NCBI GenBank assembly: GCA_947372225.1
Contig: CANBSV010000016.1
Coordinates: 1 to 36,471, forward strand
Source: Burkholderiales bacterium
GTDB taxonomy: Bacteria > Pseudomonadota > Gammaproteobacteria > Burkholderiales > Burkholderiaceae_C
DNA: 36,471 bases
Reading direction: 5' to 3'
The notes below the pieces were generated by a model. That model was not told the DNA's origin. It ran no database searches and was given only the letters and a program-made list of their open reading frames with translations. Made by a program: the position numbers and the translations under genes. How positions within the stretch are numbered: position 1 is the first letter of the stretch; every line of letters begins with the position of its first letter. Of this stretch, positions 21,890 to 29,853 are shown in pieces.

Positions 21890-23455
21890 ATGTTTCACCG
21901 TGCGCCCCTCGCAGCGCTGATCCTCGCGCTGGTCGCATCCGGCGCCCGTGCGCAGTCCGAGCCGGCCTCTCCGCGCTTTGACATCTTCGAGTACCGCGTC
22001 GAGGGCAACTCGGTGCTGCCCGCCGAGGCGATCGAGCGCGCGGTGTACCCGTTCCTGGGCGAAAAGCGCGGCGTGGACGATGTCGAATCGGCCCGGCAGG
22101 CGCTGGAGGCGACCTACCGCCGCGCGGGCTACGGCACCGTGGTGGTCGACACGCCCGAGCAGCGCATCAATGAAGGCGTGGTCACGCTGCAGGTGCTGCA
22201 AGCGCCGGTGGCGCGGCTGCGCGTGGTGGGTGCGCGCTACTACTCGCAGGGCCGCATCCTGGACAAGGTGCCGGCGCTGGCCGAAGGCGAGGTGCCCAAT
22301 TTCAATGAGGTCACCGCGCAGCTGGCCACCGTGAACCGCTCGGCCGACCGGCGTGTGACGCCGCTGCTGCGCCCCGGCAAGGCACCCGGCACCACCGAGG
22401 TTGACCTGACGGTGGAAGACCAGCGTCCGCTGCACGCCAGCCTGGAGCTCAACAACAAGTTCAGCCCCGACACCACCGCCAGCCGTGTGCAGGCGTCGGT
22501 GCGCTATGACAACCTGTGGCAGCTCGAGCACAGCATCAGCGCGCAGGTGCAGGTGTCGCCCGAAGACACCAGCCAGGTGCGGGTGTATTCGGGCTCGTAC
22601 ACCGTGCCGGTGGGCAGCGGCCTGCTGGTGTTCTCGGCCATCCGCTCCAACAGCAACACCGTGGCCGGTGTGGGCGGCACCACGGTGTTTGGCAAGGGCA
22701 ACATCTTTGGCCTGCGCGGCATCATTCCGCTGGAAGGCACCGACACCTTCAACCACAGCCTGACGCTGGGGGCCGACTACAAGGACTTTGAAGAGAGCGT
22801 GAGCGTGGGCGCCAACGCCGGCTTCAGCACGCCGATTCATTACCTGCCGTTCAGCGTGAACTACTCGGCCACCATCGTCGACAAGCAGGGCTTTTGGCAA
22901 ACCGGCGGCGGCTTGACCACATCGCTGCGCGGGGTGGGCAGCAAGCAGTCGCAGTTTGACGACAAGCGCTACAAGGCGCAAAGCAACTTCTCGGTGCTCA
23001 AGCTCAATGTGGCGCGCACCCAGAACCTGCCGGGCGGGCTCACGCTGTTTGGCACGCTCGAAGCTCAGGTGAGCGATCAGCCGCTGATCAGCAACGAGCA
23101 GTACGTGGCCGGTGGCGTGGACAGCGTGCGCGGCTACCTGGAATCGACCGCCGTGGGCGACAAGGCCGTGCGCGGCTCGGTCGAGCTGCGCAGCGCCAAC
23201 CTGTGGCCCGAGCGATTCGGCTGGCTGGCCAATTTGCAGGCGCACGCTTTCTTTGATGGCGCCTCGCTGTACCTCAACGACCCGCTGCCCGGCCAGGACA
23301 GCCGCTTCACGCTGATGAGCGTGGGCTTCGGGCTGCGCTTGCAGGCCAAGCAATACGCCAGCATTTCGCTCGATCTGGGCTGGCCGCTGCGCGACGCGGG
23401 CCAGACGCACCAGGGCGCTGCAAGGCTGCACGCCAGCGGCACGCTCGAGTTTTAG
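21890..23455 (+). CDS. TpsB outer-membrane transporter (FhaC/ShlB/HecB family)
   Basis: 521 aa from the ATG at 21890, chosen because it gives a clean Sec signal (cleavage after ALVASGARA) and because an earlier ATG at 21842 lies inside a terminator. After the signal come POTRA-type domains (~30-185; EYRVEGNSVLPAEAIERAV and RAGYGTVVVDTPEQRINEG), then a beta-barrel with the FhaC loop-6 signature VRGY (413-416) and a terminal Phe typical of barrel substrates of BAM. TpsB proteins export TpsA exoproteins. The cognate TpsA is most likely the FHA-like gene at 32585. Placed directly before two GT41 enzymes and an FkbM methyltransferase, it recalls the HMW1B position in HMW loci. No strong SD is visible. 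Confidence 0.9.
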   Translation: MFHRAPLAALILALVASGARAQSEPASPRFDIFEYRVEGNSVLPAEAIERAVYPFLGEKRGVDDVESARQALEATYRRAGYGTVVVDTPEQRINEGVVTLQVLQAPVARLRVVGARYYSQGRILDKVPALAEGEVPNFNEVTAQLATVNRSADRRVTPLLRPGKAPGTTEVDLTVEDQRPLHASLELNNKFSPDTTASRVQASVRYDNLWQLEHSISAQVQVSPEDTSQVRVYSGSYTVPVGSGLLVFSAIRSNSNTVAGVGGTTVFGKGNIFGLRGIIPLEGTDTFNHSLTLGADYKDFEESVSVGANAGFSTPIHYLPFSVNYSATIVDKQGFWQTGGGLTTSLRGVGSKQSQFDDKRYKAQSNFSVLKLNVARTQNLPGGLTLFGTLEAQVSDQPLISNEQYVAGGVDSVRGYLESTAVGDKAVRGSVELRSANLWPERFGWLANLQAHAFFDGASLYLNDPLPGQDSRFTLMSVGFGLRLQAKQYASISLDLGWPLRDAGQTHQGAARLHASGTLEF

Positions 23456-23470
23456 CCGGCGACCCACCCC

Positions 23471-25819
23471 ATGAGCACGACCACCCTTGCCCCTCGCTCG
23501 CTGACGGCCATCGACCATGGCGAGTTCGAGCGCGCCCAAAGCCTCCATGTGCATGGCCAGCTCGGTGAGGCCACTTTGGTTTACGCGCAATTGCTGAGTC
23601 GCTACCCGCAGCATCCGAACTTGCTGCACAGCATGGGCCTGGCCGAAGTGCAGTCTGGGCAGTTTGACGCCGGACTCCCCCGGCTGCAGGCTGCTGTCGA
23701 TCTGTCGCCATCGCAGGCTGACTTTCGGGTCAACCTGGCACGCGCACTGCAACGCGTCGGTCGTACGGACCAGGCCATCGAGCAGTTCGAGCGGGCAGTC
23801 GCGCTGCAGCCGTCTGACATCGAGTCCCGGCTCAACGCCGCAAGACTTCTGGTGGATACGGATCGAATGAGCCGTGCACGTGCTTTGCTCACGCCCTTGC
23901 TGCGCACGCCAGCGGCGGGCGACCCCTATCAGCAGGCACGCGCCTTCCTGATGGTGGGCGAGGCTGATCGCGCTCTCGCCTTGCTCGACGACGCGGTGCG
24001 CCGTTCACCAGGCACCGAATCACTTGAGCGGCTTCGCGCGAAAGCCTTGCTCGCGGCCGGCCGGGTTGACGATGCTTTGGCGGAGCAGTTTCGACTCGCC
24101 GGCCCAGAGCCGCGCTCGCTGGTGGCGACGCTGGACCTCGGGGCTGCGCTGCTGGCTGCGGGGCGGCTCCAGGAGGTCTTGGAACTGCTCGAAGGCGCGA
24201 CGCTCATTCACCCCGACGCAGCCGATTTGTGGAACAGCCTCGGTGGCATCCAGGCTGCGGTCCAGCGCCGCGAAGATGCGCTACTCAGCTTTCAGCGCGC
24301 TGTGCAGATCGATCCGAACTCCCTGGCCACTCTGCAAAATTTCGCGGGTGCGCTGTTGGATACGTCCCGCGCAGAGGATGCCGCCTTGGTGTACGAGCGA
24401 CTGCTGTCGCTCTGGCCCGAGGCACCCTATGCCCTCGGCAAGCTGATGCACGCCAAGATGCTGATGTGCGATTGGCTGCGGCTGGACGATCTCAAATCTC
24501 GCGTGACGCAAGGGATCGCGTCCGGTCAGCCGGCGGCCGAGCCTTTCGGCTTGCAAGGGCACTGCACCGACCCACAGCTCCTGCGTCGCGCTGCCGAACG
24601 CTTCGCGATCGACCTGACGCGCGGTGGATTGCCATCTGCACCGGCACGAAGCCTCCGCAGTGGCGAAGGGGCTGTTCACGACCGTTTGCGCATCGGTTAC
24701 GTCAGCGGCGAATTTCGGCATCAGGCCACATCGATGCTGCTCACCCGGTTGCTCGAATTGCATGACCCGCAGCGATTCGAGGTCATCGCTTTCGACAACG
24801 GCTTCGACGATGGCAGTCCCTTGCGCCGCCGCATCGAAGCCGCGGTGTCCGAGCTGGTGCCAATTTCTGCTGACGACGCCGAAACGGCAGCCCGCAAGAT
24901 CGTCGAGCGCCGCATCGACATCCTCGTGGACCTCAATGGCTATTTCGGATTGCACCGGGCCGATGTTTTCGCACGACGCCCGGCCCCGATCCAGGTCAGC
25001 TTCCTCGGCTGGCCGGGAACGACTGGCGGGCCGTGGATGGACTACCTGATCGCCGATCGCATCGTCATCCCGCCATCCGATCAGCCGCACTACACGGAAG
25101 CGGTGGTCTACCTGCCAGACTGCTACCAGGTCAACGATGACCGCCGGGCGATCTCCGATGAGCGTGTGACGCGCGCTGACGTGGGATTGCCGCAGGACGT
25201 TTTTGTGTTTTGCAGCTTCAACAGCACCTACAAGATCGCCCCCGAGCTCTTCGCGGTCTGGATGCGACTGCTCAATCGATTGCCCAAGAGCGTGCTCTGG
25301 CTGCTCGTTCCTGACGAGGCAGCGCAATCCAACCTGAGCGCCAGCGCGCAGGCGCATGGCGTTGATCCCAAGCGCCTCGTGTTCGCGGACTTCTGGCCGA
25401 GCGACCGGCACCTCGCGCGCCTTCGCCTGGCAGACCTCTTTCTCGACACGTGGCCTTACAACGCTCACACCACAGGCAGCGATGCGCTTTGGGCTGGCCT
25501 GCCGATCCTGACTTGCACGGGTGCCACGTTCCCGAGCCGGGTCGGCGCCAGCATGCTGCGCGCGGTCGGCCTGCCCGAACTCATCACCCACACGCTCGAA
25601 GACTACGAGGAGCAGGGTGTACGCCTTGCGACCGATCCCGCCGCGCTGTCATCTCTGCGGGGTCGTCTCAACGCGAACCGCGCCACCCAGACACTTTTCG
25701 ACACGCCACGCTACCGGGCCCACATCGAAACCGCCTTCGAGCACATGGCCGCGCGGGCCAGGAATGGGCTCGCGCCAGCGGCATTCAGTGTCGAACCATT
25801 TGGAGGACTCGCACCATGA
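23471..25819 (+). CDS. TPR-GT41 glycosyltransferase 1 (OGT-like)
   Basis: 782-aa protein: N-terminal TPRs (~15-345), then a GT41 catalytic domain of the O-GlcNAc transferase/SPINDLY family. Catalytic landmarks matching human OGT: RIGYVSGEF (407-415), DILVDLNGYFG, RPAPIQVSFLGWPGTTG, the YKIAP lysine (Lys588, equivalent to OGT Lys842 in YKIDP) and HTTGSDALWAGLP (His666). Length and domain order fit bacterial OGT homologues. Predicted role: cytoplasmic transfer of a sugar (GlcNAc, hexose or fucose; donor unknown) to Ser/Thr or Asn of protein substrates recognised by the TPRs. It starts 15 nt after tpsB without a good SD, suggesting translational coupling, and overlaps the FkbM gene by 4 nt. Third positions look less GC-biased than in the secretion operon. 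Confidence 0.9.
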   Translation: MSTTTLAPRSLTAIDHGEFERAQSLHVHGQLGEATLVYAQLLSRYPQHPNLLHSMGLAEVQSGQFDAGLPRLQAAVDLSPSQADFRVNLARALQRVGRTDQAIEQFERAVALQPSDIESRLNAARLLVDTDRMSRARALLTPLLRTPAAGDPYQQARAFLMVGEADRALALLDDAVRRSPGTESLERLRAKALLAAGRVDDALAEQFRLAGPEPRSLVATLDLGAALLAAGRLQEVLELLEGATLIHPDAADLWNSLGGIQAAVQRREDALLSFQRAVQIDPNSLATLQNFAGALLDTSRAEDAALVYERLLSLWPEAPYALGKLMHAKMLMCDWLRLDDLKSRVTQGIASGQPAAEPFGLQGHCTDPQLLRRAAERFAIDLTRGGLPSAPARSLRSGEGAVHDRLRIGYVSGEFRHQATSMLLTRLLELHDPQRFEVIAFDNGFDDGSPLRRRIEAAVSELVPISADDAETAARKIVERRIDILVDLNGYFGLHRADVFARRPAPIQVSFLGWPGTTGGPWMDYLIADRIVIPPSDQPHYTEAVVYLPDCYQVNDDRRAISDERVTRADVGLPQDVFVFCSFNSTYKIAPELFAVWMRLLNRLPKSVLWLLVPDEAAQSNLSASAQAHGVDPKRLVFADFWPSDRHLARLRLADLFLDTWPYNAHTTGSDALWAGLPILTCTGATFPSRVGASMLRAVGLPELITHTLEDYEEQGVRLATDPAALSSLRGRLNANRATQTLFDTPRYRAHIETAFEHMAARARNGLAPAAFSVEPFGGLAP

Positions 25820-27186
25820 GCCGCTCGACCGTGGTCACTCTCGTGGATGGCGTCCGGCTGGTCGTGCCGGACTCGCTCGAACTCATCACGCCCTATGTGC
25901 TCGAAGAGCAGGAGGACTGGTTCGAGGACGAGATCAAATTCCTGCGTGTGGCGCTGCGGCCCGGCCAGCATGTGGTGGACATCGGCGCCAACTACGGTGT
26001 CTACACCCTCAGCATCGCCCACACCCTGGGGCCCACAGGCAATGTCTGGGCGTTTGAGCCTGCCTCGTCTACCGCGGCATTTTTGAGCGACAGCGTTCGG
26101 CTCAACGGCATGAGCCACGTCACCGTTTTGCGCTCAGCGGTGTCGAGCGAATCGGGTTCGGCCCAGCTTACCGCCGGTCCCCATGCCGAGCTCAATGCGT
26201 TGGTCAGAGGCGCGGCCTCGGGGCAGGCCATCGAGACGGTCGACCTGACCACGCTCGACAGGTGCCAGGCTGAGCTGGGCTGGCAGCGCATCGATTTCAT
26301 CAAGATCGATGCTGAAGGAGAAGAAGGGCGCATTCTTGAGGGCGGCCGCGACTTCTTCCAGACTCAGTCTCCACTGGTGATGTACGAGGTCAAGGCTGCG
26401 CAAGACCTGCACCTCGAACTCGTGCAGTCGTTTGCGGGGCTCGGCTATGACTCCTACCGCCTTGTGCCGGGCCTCAATGTGCTGCTGCCGTTCGATCCAA
26501 CCGAGCCGGCGGATGGCTTCTTGCTGAACCTGTTTGCCTGCAAGCCCGAGCGGGCCGAGCAGCTGGCGCAGCAGGGTCTGTTGGTGCTGGCGGATGCTGC
26601 CGGAGCCGTTCATGTCACACCGCGCCCGTGGCAGCAACGACTGCCCCTCTTGCCTTACGCGCAGGCGCTGGCGTCGCTCTGGACCAAGGCCGACACCTCG
26701 AACGCCGCCGGCGCGCTCGACGAGGCCTTGAGCCTGCACACCGCCAGCATGGACCCCACCACAGCGCCTGCAGAACGGTACTTGGCACTTTGCGCCGCCC
26801 GCGAGCGGCTGAGCGCGCTGGTGGCACAGCGGGCCACGCATGAACGGCTTTGCAGTCTGGCCCGCGTGGAACACGAACTGGGCGCGCGCGTGCAGGCGGT
26901 TTCCACGCTGATCCGACTGCTCGGACTGCCCTTGCCGGCCGGCGGCCTGACGCTCGCCGAGCCCTTTCTGCCCTCGGCCGAGGCTTACGAAAAAACCGAT
27001 CCGGGCGGCCGGCTCGATGTCTGGTTCTTCGGCACCGCGCTGGAGCAGTTCGAGCGCATCAGTTCCTACTCTTCGTTCTACACAGGAAATTCCGCCCGGC
27101 CACGGCTGGAGGAGATCGTGCGCCTGGGGTTCGCCGGGGCGCCGACGCGACGTCGCCTCGACCTCTTGCGCCGTCGGTTTGGCTGA
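25816..27186 (+). CDS. FkbM-family methyltransferase with C-terminal extension
   Basis: 456 aa from the ATG at 25816 (GGAGG at 25802-25806), overlapping the previous stop by 4 nt (ATGA). The N-terminal ~250 residues are a SAM-dependent FkbM methyltransferase: motif I VVDIGANYGVY (53-63), acidic loop FEPASST, and FIKIDAEGEEGRILEGG (from 161). FkbM enzymes O-methylate sugars or hydroxyl groups on glycans. The last ~200 residues, beyond the usual family length, form an Ala/Leu/Arg-rich helical region (to ~300-420) with no recognised motif; it may bind the neighbouring glycosyltransferases or the adhesin. The second GT41 gene follows after 22 nt. The likely job is capping of the GT41-added glycan. 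Confidence 0.85.
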   Translation: MSRSTVVTLVDGVRLVVPDSLELITPYVLEEQEDWFEDEIKFLRVALRPGQHVVDIGANYGVYTLSIAHTLGPTGNVWAFEPASSTAAFLSDSVRLNGMSHVTVLRSAVSSESGSAQLTAGPHAELNALVRGAASGQAIETVDLTTLDRCQAELGWQRIDFIKIDAEGEEGRILEGGRDFFQTQSPLVMYEVKAAQDLHLELVQSFAGLGYDSYRLVPGLNVLLPFDPTEPADGFLLNLFACKPERAEQLAQQGLLVLADAAGAVHVTPRPWQQRLPLLPYAQALASLWTKADTSNAAGALDEALSLHTASMDPTTAPAERYLALCAARERLSALVAQRATHERLCSLARVEHELGARVQAVSTLIRLLGLPLPAGGLTLAEPFLPSAEAYEKTDPGGRLDVWFFGTALEQFERISSYSSFYTGNSARPRLEEIVRLGFAGAPTRRRLDLLRRRFG

Positions 27187-27208
27187 CGCAGCAGGGCGAC
27201 CCCACTCC

Positions 27209-29494
27209 ATGGCCAAGATCAAGACCCATACCAAGCCCAAGGCGAACCTGAACCCTCGCAGCGCGGCCCAACAGCTGCCGCAACGTGTCATGGGCGCTGG
27301 CGCTCTGCTGGCGGCAGCCGAGCAGCGGATTCAGATGGGGCAGTTCGAGAGCGCAGCCGACCTGCTCAGGCAGGTTCTCGATGGGGACGCGGGTTCTGCC
27401 CCTGCGAACAACCTGCTCGCGATCCTGGCCCTCATGCGCAACGACAGTGCTGCGGCCGTCAACCACGCGAGCCGTGCGGCGGAGCGCGCGCCTCGTGATG
27501 CGTCGCTGCAATTCACCCTCGGCCGCGCGTTCAAGGCGGCCGGTGATCTCGACCGCGCGGTCGCGGCCTATCGCCGCGCGATCGAGCTCAATCCGGGCTT
27601 CGCCGAAGCGCACGTGAGCCTGGGCATTGCCTTGAAAGCGCAGGGCGACCTCGAGGCGGCCATCGCCTGCTACGAGCGTGCGATTCGCATCAATCCGCAG
27701 TTGGCTGTGGCTCACAGCAATCTCGGCGCAGCCCTCTCATTGCGTGCCGAGCGCAAATCGCTGGTCGACGGCGATGACAACCTGCCCACCCCGGACATGA
27801 TCGAGGCGCAGCAACGGGCCGCTGCACTCGACCCGCACGACCCCGAGGTCCAGCGCAATCTCGGCGCGATCCTGCTTCGTGCGGGTCGCCCTGCCGAGGC
27901 CATGCACGCCTTCAATGCCGCCCTGACGCATGATCCGACCGATCTCGAATCGTGCATGCACTTTGGCAAGTGCCTGGTGGATCTTGGCGACCATGGGCTC
28001 GCCCGGGGTCTGTACGAGAAGTGGCTTGCGGGCAATGCTCACAACCCCAAGGTGATGCGTGCCCTGGCCAACGCGCTGACCATGCTGGGCGAATCCGATG
28101 CCGGCATCGACTGGGCCGAGCGCTCCCTCGCGCTCGAGGCGAATCCGATCACCGCGATGCAGCTCGGCAACTCCCTGTTGCAAGCGCGGCGCATCCCCGA
28201 AGGCCTGGCGCGCTGTCGCGAGGGCGTGGAGCAGTCCGGCCGCGACATCGCCCTGTATCCGGTCTTGCTGATGGGTCTGAATTACCTGCACGAGGACCCG
28301 CAGCCCCTGTTCGACGCCCACGCTGAGATCGCCACTCGGCTCGCCCCCTATCTGGATCGTCAGCCGCCGCGCGTGCGCCAGCCCGGCGACAAGCTGCGCG
28401 TGGGCTATGTGTCTGGCGACTTCATTCGCCATTCGGTGCCGTTCTTCATGGAGCCTCTGCTCCAGCATCACGAGCAGTCCGCGTTCGAAGTCACCCTGTA
28501 TCACAACAATCCGCGCAGCGATGCGGTGACCGAGCGCTTGAAGTCGCTCGGCCACCGCTGGGTGGAGTGCGCGCACCTGTCCGACGAGGTGCTGGACCGG
28601 CGCATCCGGGCTGACGGCATCGACGTGCTGATCGATCTGACGGGCCAGACCGCCAACTCGAGGATGCTGGTGTTTGCCCGCGCTCCCGCGCCCGTGCAGA
28701 TCGGCTACCTGGGCTATCCCACGGTCAGTGGCGTGCCGGCCATCGACTGGCGCATCACCGACGCCACCATCGACCCGGGCGACATGCCCGCATTCGCCTC
28801 GGATCGGCCGCTGGTGCTGCCACGCTCGATGTTTTGTTACCGACCCCCCAGCGCGGCACCCGCGCTGAGCACGCCCCCGGTGGCGCGCAACGGCCACATC
28901 ACCTTCGGCTCGTTCAACAACATCGCCAAGGTCACCGATCACACGCTGGCGTTGTGGGCCGCCGCGATGCGCGCCGTGCCGGGTTCGCGGCTGCTGCTGA
29001 AGTCGGCTTCGATGGCGCAGGCCTCGAACCGCGCCGACATCGAGTCCGTGATGGCCGCCCATGGCATCGACGCGACGCGACTCACCTTGCAAGCGCGGCA
29101 GGCGGCCGACAGCGACCACCTGGCGCTCTACAACGAGGTCGACATCGCGCTGGACACCTATCCCTACAACGGTGCGACCACCACCTGCGAAGCGCTGTGG
29201 ATGGGGGTGCCCGTGGTCACGCGGCGCGGGCGTACCCACACCTCGCGCATGGGGGCGTCCCTCCTGGGCGCCATTGGGCGCACCGACTGGGTCACCGACA
29301 GCGACGATGACTTCGCCCGTGGCGCAGCAGCGCTGGCCGCCGATGTGCCTGGCCTGGTCCGGTGGCGTGAGGGGTCACGCCACCACATCGCCGCCAGCGC
29401 GCTGTGTGACGGCGGCGGCTTCGCGCGGGCCTTTGAGGCAGCACTGGAGCAGGCTTGGGCCGAAATTCCGGTCGTATTTCACGAATCGAGCTGA
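27209..29494 (+). CDS. TPR-GT41 glycosyltransferase 2 (SPINDLY-like)
   Basis: 761 aa. The ATG at 27209 is preferred over upstream alternatives because residues before it are frame-shadow of the FkbM gene; the SD is weak. It opens with a basic Lys-rich stretch, then TPRs (~25-340, including AYRRAIELNPGFAEAHVSLG and CYERAIRINPQLAVAHSNLG), then a GT41 domain with LRVGYVSGDF (396-405), DVLIDLTGQT, PVQIGYLGYPTVSG, FGSFNNIAKV (Lys574) and YNGATTTCEALWMGVPVV (Gly655). The final motif matches the SPINDLY branch (ATTTCEALW) rather than the OGT-type HTTG of the first enzyme, so donor or acceptor specificity probably differs. Plant SPINDLY is an O-fucosyltransferase, which would fit the gmd gene 20 kb away; that link is speculative. 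Confidence 0.88.
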   Translation: MAKIKTHTKPKANLNPRSAAQQLPQRVMGAGALLAAAEQRIQMGQFESAADLLRQVLDGDAGSAPANNLLAILALMRNDSAAAVNHASRAAERAPRDASLQFTLGRAFKAAGDLDRAVAAYRRAIELNPGFAEAHVSLGIALKAQGDLEAAIACYERAIRINPQLAVAHSNLGAALSLRAERKSLVDGDDNLPTPDMIEAQQRAAALDPHDPEVQRNLGAILLRAGRPAEAMHAFNAALTHDPTDLESCMHFGKCLVDLGDHGLARGLYEKWLAGNAHNPKVMRALANALTMLGESDAGIDWAERSLALEANPITAMQLGNSLLQARRIPEGLARCREGVEQSGRDIALYPVLLMGLNYLHEDPQPLFDAHAEIATRLAPYLDRQPPRVRQPGDKLRVGYVSGDFIRHSVPFFMEPLLQHHEQSAFEVTLYHNNPRSDAVTERLKSLGHRWVECAHLSDEVLDRRIRADGIDVLIDLTGQTANSRMLVFARAPAPVQIGYLGYPTVSGVPAIDWRITDATIDPGDMPAFASDRPLVLPRSMFCYRPPSAAPALSTPPVARNGHITFGSFNNIAKVTDHTLALWAAAMRAVPGSRLLLKSASMAQASNRADIESVMAAHGIDATRLTLQARQAADSDHLALYNEVDIALDTYPYNGATTTCEALWMGVPVVTRRGRTHTSRMGASLLGAIGRTDWVTDSDDDFARGAAALAADVPGLVRWREGSRHHIAASALCDGGGFARAFEAALEQAWAEIPVVFHESS

Positions 29495-29587
29495 AACCAT
29501 CGACGCCCACCCTGCGGCATGGCCCGTAGGGGCTAATTCGCTCCGCCGCTTTGCACCCCACTGTCATTTTCAGGCGCTAGGGGAGGC

Positions 29588-29614
29588 GGGCTGGCTTTGG
29601 GCGCGAGCCAGCCC
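29588..29614 (+). terminator. Hairpin after the GT41 operon
   Basis: GGGCTGGCT (29588-29596) and AGCCAGCCC (29606-29614) are perfect 9-bp arms around a 9-nt loop. There is no T run, so an intrinsic terminator is not established. It lies 94 nt after the second GT41 stop and probably forms the 3' end or a decay barrier of the tpsB-GT41-fkbM-GT41 transcript. Confidence 0.4.
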
Positions 29615-29639
29615 TGAGCCGAGAAAGATCGGTGAGGGG

Positions 29640-29649
29640 CTAGTCCGAA
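29640..29649 (+). promoter_or_regulatory. CTAGTCCGAA site upstream of a VPxPA-CTERM gene
   Basis: CTAGTCCGAA matches the inverted forms at 8153-8162 exactly and at 19411-19420 and 180-189 in its CTAGTCCG core. It sits about 205 nt before the next gene start. A further CTAG is at 29577-29580. A role as a shared regulator site is inferred. Confidence 0.45.
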
Positions 29650-29853
29650 AGGGCCAATAAACGCCCCGAATCCAACATCACCATGACACGGTCGCTTTCT
29701 AAAGTCCCTTGGGTCGGAGTGGTTCGCTTCGGCGAAGTTCCGAAACCCGTTCAGTCGGTGGGGCCCTTGTGGGTGGCAGCTCGGTGTGTGCTGCAAGGGG
29801 TTGGCCGGTGAATGAAAACCAAAGATTTTTTCTCAAACCAAGGAAACTGAAGC

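Larger units (their letters stand above)
29495..29853. other. 359-bp intergenic leader with several hairpins
   Basis: No gene seen. It is one of the most structured stretches of the window: GGGCTGGCT / AGCCAGCCC (29588-29596 / 29606-29614), a CTAGTCCGAA motif (29640-29649), a UUCG-capped hairpin (29723-29736) and CCCTT..AAGGG with an inner GCAG/CTGC stem (29764-29799). The SD and start of the VPxPA protein follow. Promoter, terminator for the GT41 operon and a folded 5' leader may all be here. Confidence 0.6.

Noticed and set aside
21728..23752. 2-kb minus-strand open frame opposite tpsB
   Set aside because: Antisense shadow with low-complexity composition; the plus strand has POTRA domains and the VRGY motif.
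29773..29795. Sigma-54 promoter (TGGCA-N-TGC) upstream of the VPxPA gene
   Set aside because: The -24 GG is present but the -12 element reads TG instead of GC at the right spacing, so the match is not convincing.
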